A stretch of 64,000 nucleotides of DNA, taken from the NCBI RefSeq assembly GCF_013284245.2, contig NZ_CP085876.1, positions 1,499,001-1,563,000 on the forward strand, written 5' to 3'. Below the pieces are notes generated by a model. The model was not told where the DNA came from, ran no database searches, and worked only from the letters and a program-made list of their open reading frames with translations. The position numbers were made by a program, and so were the translations under genes. Origin of the DNA: Brevibacillus sp. DP1.3A (GTDB lineage Bacteria > Bacillota > Bacilli > Brevibacillales > Brevibacillaceae). Of the stretch, positions 52,944 to 63,478 are shown piece by piece. The first letter of the stretch is position 1; each line of letters opens with the position of its first letter.

Positions 52944-54696
52944 GAGTAGAATCGCGCTCCATCTGATCATGTGGTTGGTGCTGGTTGGCCTCATTCTTTT
53001 TGTGTTAGCCGGGTTTACGTTATATTGGACGCTTGAAGAAATGTCAAAAGTACAGTCCTCTCGTCAATTTGAGAGTGTCGGCTTGCAGAGGCTGATCCAG
53101 ACCATTGAAGTAGAGGGAGAGGATGTCCGTTTTGACCCGAAGCTGCTCGAGGAGGTGCGAGAAAGCGGAGGGTGGCTTCAGCGAATTGATGAAAAGGGTT
53201 ATGTCACCGACTCTTTCTTTACCCCGCCTGACGTACCCAGCTACTACGGTCCTGGCCAATTAACGGCTTATTGGCTCCGAAAAAGCCCGTTTCCGTATCA
53301 GCTATCGCTATGGATACAGGAAAAAGACGGCGTAGTACACACCTTGCTGTATGGAATGACGAACCGCGATGACGACTTCTTGCAGCAGATGATTAAGGAG
53401 GCTGATCGTAAAAATAACGAGATCATGCTTCCTCCAAGCGTCCAAAATCAATTGAAGAGTAAAGCGGGCTGGGTACAGCTCCTTGATCCGAAGGGAGCGG
53501 AGCTGGCTTCATTCAATAAGCCTGCAAAAGCGATTAAGGATTTCTCGGTGGAAGAACTGGCGCTACGCTCGATATACCCAGATCGCTACGGAGCAACAAT
53601 CGTATCGCATTATGATCAAAAAAGCGGCCAAACCTGGGTACTCAGTTATCCGTTGCCAGGAACGACTCCCGGGGAAGAACCGCTATTGACACCGGAAAGT
53701 AAGGCCCTTTTCATCGGGATGGGCATGTTGCTCTTGTCGGCGATGTTCGTCTTCGGGATTGTGTCCTACTTGTTCGGACAGCGATTTGGTGCACCGATTG
53801 TTCACGTTTTACGATGGCTGACCTTTCTGCGTGGAGGAAAGTACGAGGAGCCAGCCAATGCGGATGGTGTTCCGCTCAGCCAAGACAAGCGAGGGAAGAG
53901 AAAGCGCAAATACCGTATCTACCAAGATGTGATTGACTCGATGGATTCTTTGTCGCAAACGCTTTATCGCAATGAAAAGCTGCGCCAAGAAACGGAGCAA
54001 TTGAGAAATGAGTGGATCGCAGGCGTTTCCCATGATCTGAAAACACCACTGTCCTCTGTCAAAGGGTACGCGCATCTGTTAGGAAATGCTGAGTATACGT
54101 GGACGACAGAAGAGGTACATACTTTCGCCAAAATTATTTTGGACAAGTCAGCGTATATGGAAGACTTGATCAACGATTTGGCGCTGACGTATCGATTGAG
54201 GAACGGACAAGGCGCCCCTACAGTCGAGCTCGTTGACCTGAATGTTTTCACCGCTGAAGCCATTACCGAAGCAGCAAAACATCCCTTGTACCCGGAAGGC
54301 TGCATCCGGTTTACCCCCTCTGCTGAACCTGTTTACATGCTCGTCTACAAGCCATGGTTTCAGCGTATCGTGGATAATCTGGTAGCTAATGCCTTGATTC
54401 ATAACGAGAGTGGTACGATTGTGTCCATCAGCGTACAGGCAGTCGAGCCATCAACAGCAATGCTCATTTTTAGCGACAATGGTAGTGGGATGGATGAAGA
54501 AACAGCAGATCGACTTTTCGAGAGGTATTATCGTGGCACAGACACCGAGTCCCGCACGGAAGGCTCTGGCCTTGGGATGGTCATTACAAAAGCATTAGTG
54601 GAAGCGTTTGGTGGTTCAATCGAAGTGAAAACAGCTGTCGGGCAGGGGACGACGATTTCGATTACGTGGGAAGCGGAGCAATCGCCTCGGGCTTAA
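52933..54696 (+). CDS. Sensor histidine kinase
   Basis: A 587-residue kinase with a first membrane segment at about 10-32, a long external sensor of about 225 residues and a second segment at about 257-280. A linker region precedes HisKA with His367 in GVSHDLKTPLSS, and HATPase_c has NLVANALIHN, DNGSGMDE and EGSGLGMVITKAL. The sensor has no recognised motif. A terminator follows. Confidence 0.92.
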   Translation: MNIKSRIALHLIMWLVLVGLILFVLAGFTLYWTLEEMSKVQSSRQFESVGLQRLIQTIEVEGEDVRFDPKLLEEVRESGGWLQRIDEKGYVTDSFFTPPDVPSYYGPGQLTAYWLRKSPFPYQLSLWIQEKDGVVHTLLYGMTNRDDDFLQQMIKEADRKNNEIMLPPSVQNQLKSKAGWVQLLDPKGAELASFNKPAKAIKDFSVEELALRSIYPDRYGATIVSHYDQKSGQTWVLSYPLPGTTPGEEPLLTPESKALFIGMGMLLLSAMFVFGIVSYLFGQRFGAPIVHVLRWLTFLRGGKYEEPANADGVPLSQDKRGKRKRKYRIYQDVIDSMDSLSQTLYRNEKLRQETEQLRNEWIAGVSHDLKTPLSSVKGYAHLLGNAEYTWTTEEVHTFAKIILDKSAYMEDLINDLALTYRLRNGQGAPTVELVDLNVFTAEAITEAAKHPLYPEGCIRFTPSAEPVYMLVYKPWFQRIVDNLVANALIHNESGTIVSISVQAVEPSTAMLIFSDNGSGMDEETADRLFERYYRGTDTESRTEGSGLGMVITKALVEAFGGSIEVKTAVGQGTTISITWEAEQSPRA

Positions 54697-54715
54697 ATAG
54701 GCTAATATGGAGAGG

Positions 54716-54765
54716 AAAAGGCTGCGTTTGCGAGGTCAGGGGTGACCAGCAAAGGCAGCCTTTTT
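54716..54765. terminator. Terminator after the second two-component system
   Basis: AAAAGGCTGC and TTTGC pair with GCAAA and GCAGCCTTTT, with one bulge, followed by T's. A runs on the left also allow use by the convergent chemoreceptor gene. Confidence 0.78.
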
Positions 54766-54785
54766 CGTTTGAGAGATTATCGTCG

Positions 54786-56543
54786 TTATACCTTAAATTG
54801 CTGAATCGATTCATGCAGCTCGTCCGCCATTTTTGACAAGGAAGCAGCAGAGGACGAAATTTCCTCCATAGAGGCTAATTGTTGTTCAGCGGCAGCAGAA
54901 ATGTTTTGTGTTCCGAAAGCCGTTGTCTCCGCAGTGGTGGCAATCGCTTCAATGGAATGGACAGCTTGCTCTGCTCCGGTTGTCATGTGATGTGTGGCTG
55001 TGGTAACTTGCTGAATTTGACGTGCTACTTCTGTCGTTCCAGACAAAATTTCCTGGAAGGCCTTGCTGGCTTCATGTACGACTTCGATTCCAGCCGAAAC
55101 CTCAGATGTCGTCGTCTCCATCACGTATACGGCTTTGTTCGTATCGACTTGAATCGCGCTAATGAGGTCTTTAATCTGTTGAGTAGATTTTGCTGATTGC
55201 TCGGCCAAGATACGTACTTCATTGGCGACGACAGCAAATCCACGTCCATGCTCTCCAGCACGGGCAGCTTCGATCGCAGCGTTTAGCGCCAACAGGTTCG
55301 TTTGTTCGGCAATTGATGTGATGACCTCAATAATTTTGCTGATTTCTGAAGAGCGGTGACCAAGCATTTTGATTGATTCTGCCAGCTCTTGGACAGTAGT
55401 GTTGATGGAATTCATTTGAGCGATGCTACCGACAATCGCTTCATTGCCGTTTGAGACCAGCATGTTCGTTGTATCGACTGTCAGAGAGACTTGTTCGGAA
55501 CTGGATGCAATTTGTTGCAGACTCGAGGACATATCGTTGATCGTCTTAACCGTTCCATCGATCGTTTTGGACTGATCCTCTGCTCCGATGGCGATCTCTT
55601 GCATCGTGACGGCAATTTGCTCGGTTGCCTTGCTCGTCTGTTCTGCACTCGCCGTCAGCTCCTCAGAGGTAGAAGCAACATGCAGAGAGCTGATGCGGAC
55701 GCGAGAGATGAGCTGGCGCAAATTCTCTGTCATATGGGTCACGTCATGTACCAATTGCCCAATTTCATCACGGTTTTTTATCACGATGTCTTTTCCGGAC
55801 AGATCACCACCAGCAATTTCTTTCACACGCTCGGTAACCAAGGAGATCGGCTTGGAAATGAACCCAGAGGCGTACCACGAGACGACGAATCCGACGATCA
55901 AGAAGATTCCCAGCACGAGCATCAAATCAGACAGTACTTCTTCGGCAGGGGCATTGAAGTCTTCCATGTAGCTGCTTGCACTTACGATCCATCCCCAGTG
56001 AGGGTCTAGCTTGGAGTAGGCGATTTTCGGATAGAGAATATCTGGCTCCGCTGGCTTCAACCACTGATAGTATGTAAAGCCGCCACCTTCCTGGCCACGC
56101 TTAATCATTTCTTGGGTAAAAAAGATACCGTCAGGATCTTTTGCATCCCACTGATTCTTCCCCTCGATTGTAGGAGAGGCCAGCATGACACCTTTCTCAT
56201 CCAGAACGAACATGTATCCACTGGCACCAGTATCGATATTTTTGTTAATGGAGCGGGTTCCATCAGATTGCTTAGGCCCGAGGATGTGAATTTTTACTTG
56301 CTCTTGTGCATCTTCTTTGCTGATTTTGCCAGCTTCGACCTGTTTCTGGAGAACATCAATCATTTCAATCGTCAAGTTCACGTTGTTTTTTAAGATGCGG
56401 CTGCCCATGTCGTCCAAGCTGTAGCTCGCAGAATAATAGCCCTGAATTCCAATGTTAAGGGAAGGAATCGCCAATAGTAGCAGACATAACAGGACGAGCT
56501 TAGTACGAAGAGAGCTTGAACGGGAGAACTTGGTTGTTTTCAT
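54786..56543 (-). CDS. Methyl-accepting chemotaxis protein with Cache domain
   Basis: A 585-residue chemoreceptor. Two membrane segments (about 15-35 and 210-235) flank a Cache sensor ([18 protein letters not shown], then a [10 protein letters not shown] end). HAMP and a full signalling hairpin follow, with [20 protein letters not shown] at the tip. It should bind a small organic ligand such as an organic acid. The frame opens at 56594, but GAGGTG before the ATG at 56543 decides the start. Confidence 0.93.
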   Translation of the reverse strand: MKTTKFSRSSSLRTKLVLLCLLLLAIPSLNIGIQGYYSASYSLDDMGSRILKNNVNLTIEMIDVLQKQVEAGKISKEDAQEQVKIHILGPKQSDGTRSINKNIDTGASGYMFVLDEKGVMLASPTIEGKNQWDAKDPDGIFFTQEMIKRGQEGGGFTYYQWLKPAEPDILYPKIAYSKLDPHWGWIVSASSYMEDFNAPAEEVLSDLMLVLGIFLIVGFVVSWYASGFISKPISLVTERVKEIAGGDLSGKDIVIKNRDEIGQLVHDVTHMTENLRQLISRVRISSLHVASTSEELTASAEQTSKATEQIAVTMQEIAIGAEDQSKTIDGTVKTINDMSSSLQQIASSSEQVSLTVDTTNMLVSNGNEAIVGSIAQMNSINTTVQELAESIKMLGHRSSEISKIIEVITSIAEQTNLLALNAAIEAARAGEHGRGFAVVANEVRILAEQSAKSTQQIKDLISAIQVDTNKAVYVMETTTSEVSAGIEVVHEASKAFQEILSGTTEVARQIQQVTTATHHMTTGAEQAVHSIEAIATTAETTAFGTQNISAAAEQQLASMEEISSSAASLSKMADELHESIQQFKV

Positions 56544-56785
56544 AAAGAACACCTCGTTGGTCCATAGTATTTGATCTAGAAAAGAAAACACCAAGATGAT
56601 TGCCCTAGACTTACGTTCCTATATCGACAAAATGAAAACGTTTTTAAAGAGGATTTTCAAAAAATCTACAAAAAAAATAAGATAAGTAATCGTTGCTGCA
56701 TAAATGAGCAGATTCGAAAGCAGTACAGACCAGCAGGAAATGGTATGATTAGGAAGATAGGACGCTTACGGATGGAGGCTATCTA

Positions 56786-57775
56786 ATGAAATTCATCGAT
56801 AATCAAGGGATTACAGATCCACGCATCAATTTGGCGATTGAGGAGTACGCCCTGAAGCATTTGCCTAACAGTGACGACTACTTGCTGTTTTATATTAATG
56901 AACCTTCTATTATTATCGGGAAAAACCAAAACACAATTGAAGAGATTAATGCAACTTATGTAGAGGAAAACAATATCCACGTCGTTCGCAGACTGTCTGG
57001 AGGCGGCGCTGTTTATCACGATCTGGGCAATCTCAACTTCAGCTTTATTACGAATGATGACGGCGAGTCCTTCCACAATTTCCGCAAATTCACGGCTCCT
57101 GTGGTACAAGCCTTGAAAACATTAGGGGTAGAAGCAGAGCTGACAGGACGAAATGACATACAGGTCGGGGAACGAAAAATTTCTGGAAACGCGCAGTATT
57201 CGACCAAAGGACGCATGTTCAGCCACGGCACGCTGCTTTTTGATTCGGAGATGGAAAACGTCGTGTCTGCTCTCAAGGTAAACGCAGAGAAGATCCAGTC
57301 CAAAGGGATCAAATCTATTCGCAGCCGTGTCGCCAACATCTCGGAGTTTTTGGAGACGAAGATGACCATTGAAGAGTTCCGTCTGGCGATTCTCCGTTCG
57401 ATTTTTGGAGAAGGGGAGATCGAAGAATATAAGCTAACTGAAAAGGACTGGGAGAACATTAACGAGCTTTCCCGTTCCCGTTACCAGACTTGGGAGTGGA
57501 ACTACGGCAAATCTCCGAAAAGCAACTATCGTCAATCCAAACGTTTCGATATCGGCACCGTGGAGATTCAGCTTGATATTGAGAAAGGCAAAGTGAAAGA
57601 AGCGAAAATATACGGAGATTTCTTCGGTGTACGTGATGTAGCGGAGCTGGAAGCAGTGCTGCGAGATACGCCGTATGATCGTGCCTCAATCAGTGATCGA
57701 CTGGCCGATATCAATCTTCAAGAGTTTTTCGGGAAGCTGGATCAAGCGTCTTTTGTCGATCTATTGCTCGTCTAA
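56786..57775 (+). CDS. lplJ: Lipoate-protein ligase
   Basis: A 329-residue ligase that activates free lipoate with ATP and attaches it to lipoyl domains. RRLSGGGAVYHDLGNLN and the catalytic Lys in GERKISGNAQ are typical, with a C-terminal accessory domain (about 250-329) as in LplA/LplJ. GGAGG precedes the ATG. It is a single-gene unit with a terminator. Confidence 0.93.
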   Translation: MKFIDNQGITDPRINLAIEEYALKHLPNSDDYLLFYINEPSIIIGKNQNTIEEINATYVEENNIHVVRRLSGGGAVYHDLGNLNFSFITNDDGESFHNFRKFTAPVVQALKTLGVEAELTGRNDIQVGERKISGNAQYSTKGRMFSHGTLLFDSEMENVVSALKVNAEKIQSKGIKSIRSRVANISEFLETKMTIEEFRLAILRSIFGEGEIEEYKLTEKDWENINELSRSRYQTWEWNYGKSPKSNYRQSKRFDIGTVEIQLDIEKGKVKEAKIYGDFFGVRDVAELEAVLRDTPYDRASISDRLADINLQEFFGKLDQASFVDLLLV

Positions 57776-57786
57776 AAAAGTACGTC

Positions 57787-57814
57787 AAAAACCTAACTTT
57801 TGTTAGGTTTTTTT
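57787..57814 (+). terminator. Terminator after the lipoate ligase gene
   Basis: AAAAACCTAAC and GTTAGGTTTTT pair perfectly with a TTTT loop and run into more T. Confidence 0.9.
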
Positions 57815-57884
57815 CATTTCCTCCTCTGATAGCATTAGTTTGCATTATTTTGTCATACAGAAGAAAAAGAGGGGGTATTTACAT

Positions 57885-60353
57885 ATGGGCAAACAGCAGC
57901 CAAAAGCCAAAACAATCTTAACCGCCGTTGTTTCCACTGGTTTTTTGCTTTCCTTTGTCGGCAATGTCTATGCAGCCGTTTCCTATCCGATTAAAGAAAT
58001 CCAGACAATCGGGACAGCCAGCCCGTCAGTAGCAGAAAACCAAACAGATAAGGAAGTACGAGAGGTATCAGAGGAAGTAGTAGAAGAAGAGAACCAGTCA
58101 TGGGAGTCCTTGATAGAGTCAGAGGGGCATACAGCGACCAACGGCTTTATTGCCTATCGATTGGAGACAGCTCCAGACAAGGCACCTGTTGCAAAGGACT
58201 TCCGTTTGACGGCCGCTATAGATGATCGAAATCCCACTCGGATCAAAATCAAAAGCTTTGTCTGGCTAGAGGAAGAACAGCTAGTTTTGCTCAGTTTTTC
58301 ACCGATTCGTGCAGCGAAAAAAGAACAGACGGTTTCCCTGCGCTTACAGTATGACGGCGAAGAAGAGGAATTTGAACCATTCGTGATTGCCGAAAGAGGG
58401 ACAAAAGCAGAGCGGATCGAGCTGGTAGCAGTCGCTGAGGATGCGCGGCTATCTACCAAAGATAATACGGATAAGTCGCTAACGCTGATCGCCGTTGCAT
58501 TTGATGAAAATGATCGCGTGGTTACTGGACGGGAGCTGCTCTGGAGCTCTAGCAATAGACGAATTGCCTTTGTCAACATCGAGGGCAAGGTAACAGCCAA
58601 GAATGAAGGTCTGGTAGAAATTACGGCAAAAATGGACGATGCGGAAGCCGTCTTTGAGATAGCCGTAGATGGAGCGGAACTGCCTGATTTGCCCGCGCTA
58701 TCTGTCAGCGAGACGTTGATAGAAGAAGCAGGAGCAAATGATGGCAGCATCACGGCAAAACAAACGCTCAAGCTGTCTAACGGCAAGTTCCTTGATGAAC
58801 TGTCTGCCGATGATATCAAGGTACATAATCTGCCTGAAGGGCTGGATATTGAGGTCAAACAAGAGAGCGACGACGAGCTCACCATTTTGTTTACGGGACA
58901 GGCCAGAAAGCATGCAGTCGCGGACACTGTAAAAGAGGTCAGCTTCACGATCGACAAGCGAAGCATCAAGCGCGCACAGAAAGATGTCACGAGCGACAGT
59001 TTTTCCATCCGTTTCAAAGACCCCGTCATTGTGATTACGCCCCCAAGCGATCCTCCGCCGATCCTGGCTCTGCTAAAAGCGAAGAGAGCAGTCGAAGAGC
59101 TGTTTACGGATGGGAAGAAAGAAGAACTACGGGCAGGAACGACCCAGAAACAGATCGATGATGCGAAGAAGCTGGTCGAGGGTCTGGACAATCGTGTATC
59201 GGAAAAGCCGGGTCTGCTTGCTGATATCAGGAAGGCACAGGAGCAGTATGACGACTTGCTGTTAGTCGAAGCAAAAAAAGCCGTTCGTGACCTGTTCACC
59301 GATGAAAGCCAGGCAGCGCTAAAACCAGAAGTGACACAGAGCACCATCGATGCAGCGAAGGCAAAGGTAGATAGGCTAAAAGATGGCTCGGAGACAAAGG
59401 TATTCCTGTTAGCGGCTATTCAAAGAGCGCAGGAGCTATTTGATCAAGGGGATAATCTGCTGGAGGAAGCAAAGCGAGCAGTTGAGGGACTTTATACGAC
59501 GAATGATATGGTCGAACTGAGGCCCAAGGTCACGCTGGAAATGATCGATGCGGCCTATTCCAAGGTCGAGCTTCTGAGGGAAAGTCCAGAAAAAACACAC
59601 TGGATGTCCTATGTAGCAAAAGCACAAATGTTGTTCAATAACCCACGCATAGATCGTTTGCCAGATGCCAAGATCGAGCTGCCGATTGCAACGACTCAGT
59701 CCCGTCAAGTTACGATTGCCGACAAATGGGAGCCAGCAATGGACAAGAGGGCATTGAGCGAATATCTTGAGGTATCTGTAAAAAACCAGCCTCTTTCGTA
59801 CAACTATGACAACCAGTTAGACCGTTTTGTGATCAATGAAAAGGAGTACATCACCGTCGAGGTCGACGAGTCTTTACTGGAAATGACCCATGGAGATTAT
59901 GGAGTGACGATTAAGGCCAAACCAGCGGTTGCAGAAGATGACAACTCTTATGCAGTGTTCAAGCTGTATCGGGGTGAAAACTTGCTGGATACAGAGGAGA
60001 TTGGTGTCGGCTTTGACGCTACCAACCCACAATTGTCTACAGATGTCACTGAAGAGGGAACAACCTATACATTGACAGCGTCAGAACCACTTCGCAATGA
60101 CCCGAACCCTAATTTACAGTTGTTATTCTCACCTTCCGGGAATTTTGACGACAAGAGAGAAGTAACGGCGTATGCAAAATTCCAGGTGTCAGGAAACACC
60201 ATTCGCGTTACGTTTCAAGATACTTTCTATACCACGTTCGGGTCTCTCATCACGGAACAGAGCAAGGTTTCCTTTGAACCGGGCTTCATGAGGGATAAGG
60301 CTGGGAATCTTATACAAGGTACCGCAACAGCACCTGTAAAACCCAAGCAATGA
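57885..60353 (+). CDS. Large secreted surface protein with Ig-like domain and helical repeats
   Basis: An 822-residue exported protein with a signal peptide ending at VYA (residue 29). Residues about 185-260 look like a bacterial Ig-like Big_2 domain (LLWSSSNRRIAFVN and GKVTAKNEGLVEITA). About 395-600 hold three helical repeats of roughly 70 residues, recognised by AVEELFTD, AVRDLFTD and AVEGLYTT and resembling PF18449-type modules. The last 200 residues are strand-rich. No S-layer or sortase motif is visible. GGGGGTA supports the ATG at 57885. Confidence 0.75.
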   Translation: MGKQQPKAKTILTAVVSTGFLLSFVGNVYAAVSYPIKEIQTIGTASPSVAENQTDKEVREVSEEVVEEENQSWESLIESEGHTATNGFIAYRLETAPDKAPVAKDFRLTAAIDDRNPTRIKIKSFVWLEEEQLVLLSFSPIRAAKKEQTVSLRLQYDGEEEEFEPFVIAERGTKAERIELVAVAEDARLSTKDNTDKSLTLIAVAFDENDRVVTGRELLWSSSNRRIAFVNIEGKVTAKNEGLVEITAKMDDAEAVFEIAVDGAELPDLPALSVSETLIEEAGANDGSITAKQTLKLSNGKFLDELSADDIKVHNLPEGLDIEVKQESDDELTILFTGQARKHAVADTVKEVSFTIDKRSIKRAQKDVTSDSFSIRFKDPVIVITPPSDPPPILALLKAKRAVEELFTDGKKEELRAGTTQKQIDDAKKLVEGLDNRVSEKPGLLADIRKAQEQYDDLLLVEAKKAVRDLFTDESQAALKPEVTQSTIDAAKAKVDRLKDGSETKVFLLAAIQRAQELFDQGDNLLEEAKRAVEGLYTTNDMVELRPKVTLEMIDAAYSKVELLRESPEKTHWMSYVAKAQMLFNNPRIDRLPDAKIELPIATTQSRQVTIADKWEPAMDKRALSEYLEVSVKNQPLSYNYDNQLDRFVINEKEYITVEVDESLLEMTHGDYGVTIKAKPAVAEDDNSYAVFKLYRGENLLDTEEIGVGFDATNPQLSTDVTEEGTTYTLTASEPLRNDPNPNLQLLFSPSGNFDDKREVTAYAKFQVSGNTIRVTFQDTFYTTFGSLITEQSKVSFEPGFMRDKAGNLIQGTATAPVKPKQ

Positions 60354-60385
60354 GTAAGCCAAAGTCCATCGAGGAGGTACGAACA

Positions 60386-61276
60386 TTGCAACTAGAGGAA
60401 CTGACTGCTAGCACTGCGCGGGCGTATAAATCGTTAGTGCACCCCAAGCACCTGGAGTTGCTGGACCAGATCAATGGCTCATCTGTTTGGGGATTCGGGG
60501 CTTCTAACAACAATCAGCCTGCGGGCATCGTGTTGGGGCGATCCGCTGTAAACGAAGGACAGGCCAAGATCATCGAGCTTGTGGTAGCAGAGGGGCATCA
60601 ACGGCGGGGAATGGGCATGAAGCTGCTGTGGCACGCTGAGCAAAAAATGAGAGAGCAAGGCATCAGCGATGGTCAGTTCGCTGGCTTCATCAAAGCACAA
60701 GATTTTTCATGGCTCTCCAAAATTGCGATCAGGGAAGGCTGGCAGTTGCCAAAGGTAAAAACCTATATGTACACACTCGGCTCGATGCGGTTGGGTGAAT
60801 GCCATTGGGTGGAGAGGCTGGCGCTCCCCGTAGGTTTTACCCTCTTTTCATGGAAAGACCTGACACCAGCAGAGCGACTGGAAATTGAACAGGGAGAAGG
60901 GCAATGGTACACGCCGCAATTGTCTCCGTTTTTTGAAGAAGGAAAATTTGATCCCGATTACAGTACAGGCTTGCGCTATCAAGGGAAAGTCATTGGCTGG
61001 GTGATCGTACAGAGAATGGCCGGTAATCTGCTTTTGTACAAAACGATGTTCGTCCAGGAAAAGTATCAGAAGCAGGCAAGAGGAATTACGCTGTTGATGA
61101 AAACCATTGCACAGGTGCAGCCAGTGTTTCCCTTTGGCATGTGCTTTGTCGAGCATGACAACGAGCCCATGCTGCGGTTTATGGAAAGAAGATTGGGTCC
61201 GACGATTTTGCACCGGAAGCTCTGGATTGAAACGACGAAGGTACTAGTCAGACAATATTCGGATCACTTCTGTTAA
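60386..61276 (+). CDS. GNAT-domain protein
   Basis: A protein of about 296 residues with a first GNAT domain (HQRRGMGMKLLWHAE acetyl-CoA loop) and a second, degenerate one (KYQKQARGITLLMKTI). An ATG at 60350 overlaps the surface-protein stop as ATGA, but GAGGAGG at 60371-60377 points to the TTG at 60386. It may be cotranscribed with the surface protein. The substrate is unknown. Confidence 0.75.
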   Translation: MQLEELTASTARAYKSLVHPKHLELLDQINGSSVWGFGASNNNQPAGIVLGRSAVNEGQAKIIELVVAEGHQRRGMGMKLLWHAEQKMREQGISDGQFAGFIKAQDFSWLSKIAIREGWQLPKVKTYMYTLGSMRLGECHWVERLALPVGFTLFSWKDLTPAERLEIEQGEGQWYTPQLSPFFEEGKFDPDYSTGLRYQGKVIGWVIVQRMAGNLLLYKTMFVQEKYQKQARGITLLMKTIAQVQPVFPFGMCFVEHDNEPMLRFMERRLGPTILHRKLWIETTKVLVRQYSDHFC

Positions 61277-61320
61277 AAATGTATGCTTGTCACGCAGGGG
61301 TAGCGGCGACCGTCGATATG

Positions 61321-61371
61321 AAAAAAGGATAGAGATTCAGGGTTTCCTGAATCTCTATCCTTACTTTTTTT
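61321..61371. terminator. Strong bidirectional terminator
   Basis: AAGGATAGAGATTCAGG (61325-61341) and its exact complement (61346-61362) form a 17-bp stem with a 4-base loop. Six A lie on the left and seven T on the right, so it serves both convergent genes. Confidence 0.93.
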
Positions 61372-61374
61372 AGA

Positions 61375-62346
61375 CTACATGGAAGGAACTTTTCTTCCAC
61401 TCGGTTGTTGCTTTGTGACTGAACGGTATTGCAGTTGCTTTCTTTGGAAATGGTTGTTCCCGATCAGGGCAAGGATCACGAGCAAGGTCCCGCACAATTC
61501 GTAACGGCTGATCTCATAGCCTTGAAACGCCATCATGGCAAAGGTCGTGATCGGAACCAGGTTGATAAACAAAATGCCGTTGAGCGGAGTGAGCAGCTTG
61601 ATGCCTGCATTCCAGCTCAAAAGAGCTACAAAGCCAGGTAAAAGAACCATGAACGCCATTTCGTACTTGATGGACATCACCGTTTCGACGGTAGGAACCG
61701 GAAGCCATTGAAAGAGGGAGGAAGTCGTGACAATTACGAAATTCACTCCTGTTCCCAAGAGACACGTCAACGTGGAGTAGCGAAGCGTAGACCACGTGTT
61801 AAAACGCCCGCCGCCGATCGAGTAGACGACCCAACCCACGACACCGATGAAAATGAAGAACAATGGAAGCAAATGCTCACTCGCTGTAGTAAAGAAGGTA
61901 AGATTGCCATTGGTAATAACAAGGACAGCGCCGACCAAAGCTACGAGAATCGTCGCCAACGTATAGTACGGCGGCAGCTTTCTAGTGGTAATGGACAAAA
62001 GTATAATCGAGATCATTGGCATGAGCACTTCCATAATGGACGCTGCAATCGTGCCTGGCTCTCCCATCAAATCCTGCCCGAGAAATACTCCCATATTGTA
62101 GACGGTAAACGCCATTGTTCCAAAAAACAGCAGAGACTTCCCGCGCCCCTCAAAACGAAAAGCAGACAAGCCTTCTTTTGCCCAGAGCAAACCGCACAAA
62201 ATGATTGTTACGAAAAAATAGCGAAGAAATGAGAAGTAAAATGGATCGATCTCTTGCAGTGCGATGTGCGCCACCGGAAACATCGCCCCCCATGACATAC
62301 TGGCGACCATGCAGAAAATTGACCCCAAAAGTAGTTGCTTATTCAT
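61375..62346 (-). CDS. EamA/DMT-family transporter
   Basis: A 323-residue membrane protein with ten segments in two EamA repeats. SMSWGAMFPVAHIALQEIDP opens the first, and GVVGWVVYSIGGGRFNTWS the second. GGGAG precedes the ATG at 62346. It is divergent from a LysR-type gene, the common arrangement for a regulated metabolite exporter. Confidence 0.85.
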   Translation of the reverse strand: MNKQLLLGSIFCMVASMSWGAMFPVAHIALQEIDPFYFSFLRYFFVTIILCGLLWAKEGLSAFRFEGRGKSLLFFGTMAFTVYNMGVFLGQDLMGEPGTIAASIMEVLMPMISIILLSITTRKLPPYYTLATILVALVGAVLVITNGNLTFFTTASEHLLPLFFIFIGVVGWVVYSIGGGRFNTWSTLRYSTLTCLLGTGVNFVIVTTSSLFQWLPVPTVETVMSIKYEMAFMVLLPGFVALLSWNAGIKLLTPLNGILFINLVPITTFAMMAFQGYEISRYELCGTLLVILALIGNNHFQRKQLQYRSVTKQQPSGRKVPSM

Positions 62347-62511
62347 TATGCGATTTCTCCCTTTTGATATGTGTTCAAAAAGACATTTCTTTTTGAACTT
62401 CCTCTATGATGCTGACTTACCACATCATACTGGATGGAAATATGTTAGTATAATGATTGATAATAACTTTATGTATCATTTTCAGTGATAGATGAAATGA
62501 GGGAGAGAAAC

Positions 62512-63372
62512 GTGGAGATCAATGATTTGAAAATATTCCAGATGGTCGCCACATTGGGCAGCGTGAGCAAGACCGCCGCCGAGTTGAGCTACGTTCAGTC
62601 GAATGTGACGGCGCGGATCAAGCTGTTGGAAAAAGAGCTGGGGACACCTTTGTTTTATCGCAACAAGCGAGGCATGACCTTGAATACAGAAGGGAAGCGC
62701 CTGCTCGAATATTCGCGAGAGATCATCGCCAAGTTCGAAGAAATGCAAAAGTACTTTCATCGGGCTTCCGAGCCGTCCGGGGTGCTGGAGGTTGGGATGG
62801 TCGAGACGATCAATGCCCTTCCGAGGTTGCTATCCTCGTATTGCAGCCAGTATCCGCATGTGGATATCTCTCTTAAGGCAGGTGTGACAGAGAATTTGCT
62901 GCAAAAAGTACTGGATCTCGCGCTGGATGGAGCGTTCGTGAGTGGACCGATCAGCCATCCTTTGATCGAGCAGGAGCAAGTTTTTCAAGAGGAGCTGGTG
63001 TTGGTAACGAAAAACAGTTCCTTCACTGCCAGTGATATCACAGGGAAAGCTCTTTTGCTCTACAAAAAGGGCTGTGGGTATCGAGAACGGTTAGAGACCT
63101 GGATGAAGGTAGAGGGCTTGATTCCGAAAAAAGTGATGGAATTCGGAACGTTTGAGACAATTATCGGGGGCGTGGCAGCGGGGATCGGCATTACCATTTT
63201 GCCGAAGTCGGCGGTACATCACTTGGTCGAGAGCGGAACGGTTCATATTCATCGCATCCCGGAGCCTTATCATGAGGTAACAACCGTCTTTATTCGCCGA
63301 AAAGATTCATTTGTAACGAACACGATGCAAGCGTTTCTGAACGAAATTCGTTTGCAGAAAACGAAAGCGTAA
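62512..63372 (+). CDS. LysR-family transcriptional regulator
   Basis: A 286-residue LysR protein. The N-terminal winged helix is INDLKIFQMVATLGSVSKTAA then LSYVQSNVTARIKLLEKELG, followed by a type 2 periplasmic-binding-like effector domain with GVAAGIGITILPKSAV. The likely start is GTG 62512 with GAGGGAG just upstream; GTG 62485 and ATG 62497 are less likely. It probably controls the divergent EamA gene. Confidence 0.87.
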   Translation: MEINDLKIFQMVATLGSVSKTAAELSYVQSNVTARIKLLEKELGTPLFYRNKRGMTLNTEGKRLLEYSREIIAKFEEMQKYFHRASEPSGVLEVGMVETINALPRLLSSYCSQYPHVDISLKAGVTENLLQKVLDLALDGAFVSGPISHPLIEQEQVFQEELVLVTKNSSFTASDITGKALLLYKKGCGYRERLETWMKVEGLIPKKVMEFGTFETIIGGVAAGIGITILPKSAVHHLVESGTVHIHRIPEPYHEVTTVFIRRKDSFVTNTMQAFLNEIRLQKTKA

Positions 63373-63424
63373 GTGCTGCAAATTCCTCTTCCATATGTCA
63401 GAAAAATATGGTAAATTTTATTTC

Positions 63425-63438
63425 AGAACAAACGTTCT
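63425..63438. promoter_or_regulatory. LexA-box-like palindrome
   Basis: AGAACAAACGTTCT has the GAAC-N4-GTTC core of Gram-positive SOS boxes. It is followed closely by TATATT, a possible -10. It lies 41 bases before the AraC-type start. Confidence 0.45.
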
Positions 63439-63478
63439 ATATTTTGCTGTGCAGAAGAAGGAGGGAGCGGCTCGATTG

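Noticed and set aside
58154..59347. Long leftward open frame of 397 codons
   Set aside because: It lies entirely antisense to the surface-protein gene, has a Ser-rich biased composition typical of a shadow frame and has no ribosome site.
62455..62490. AT-rich inverted motif with TGATAAT considered as a Fur box
   Set aside because: Only one half matches the consensus; it is more likely part of a LysR-type binding region.
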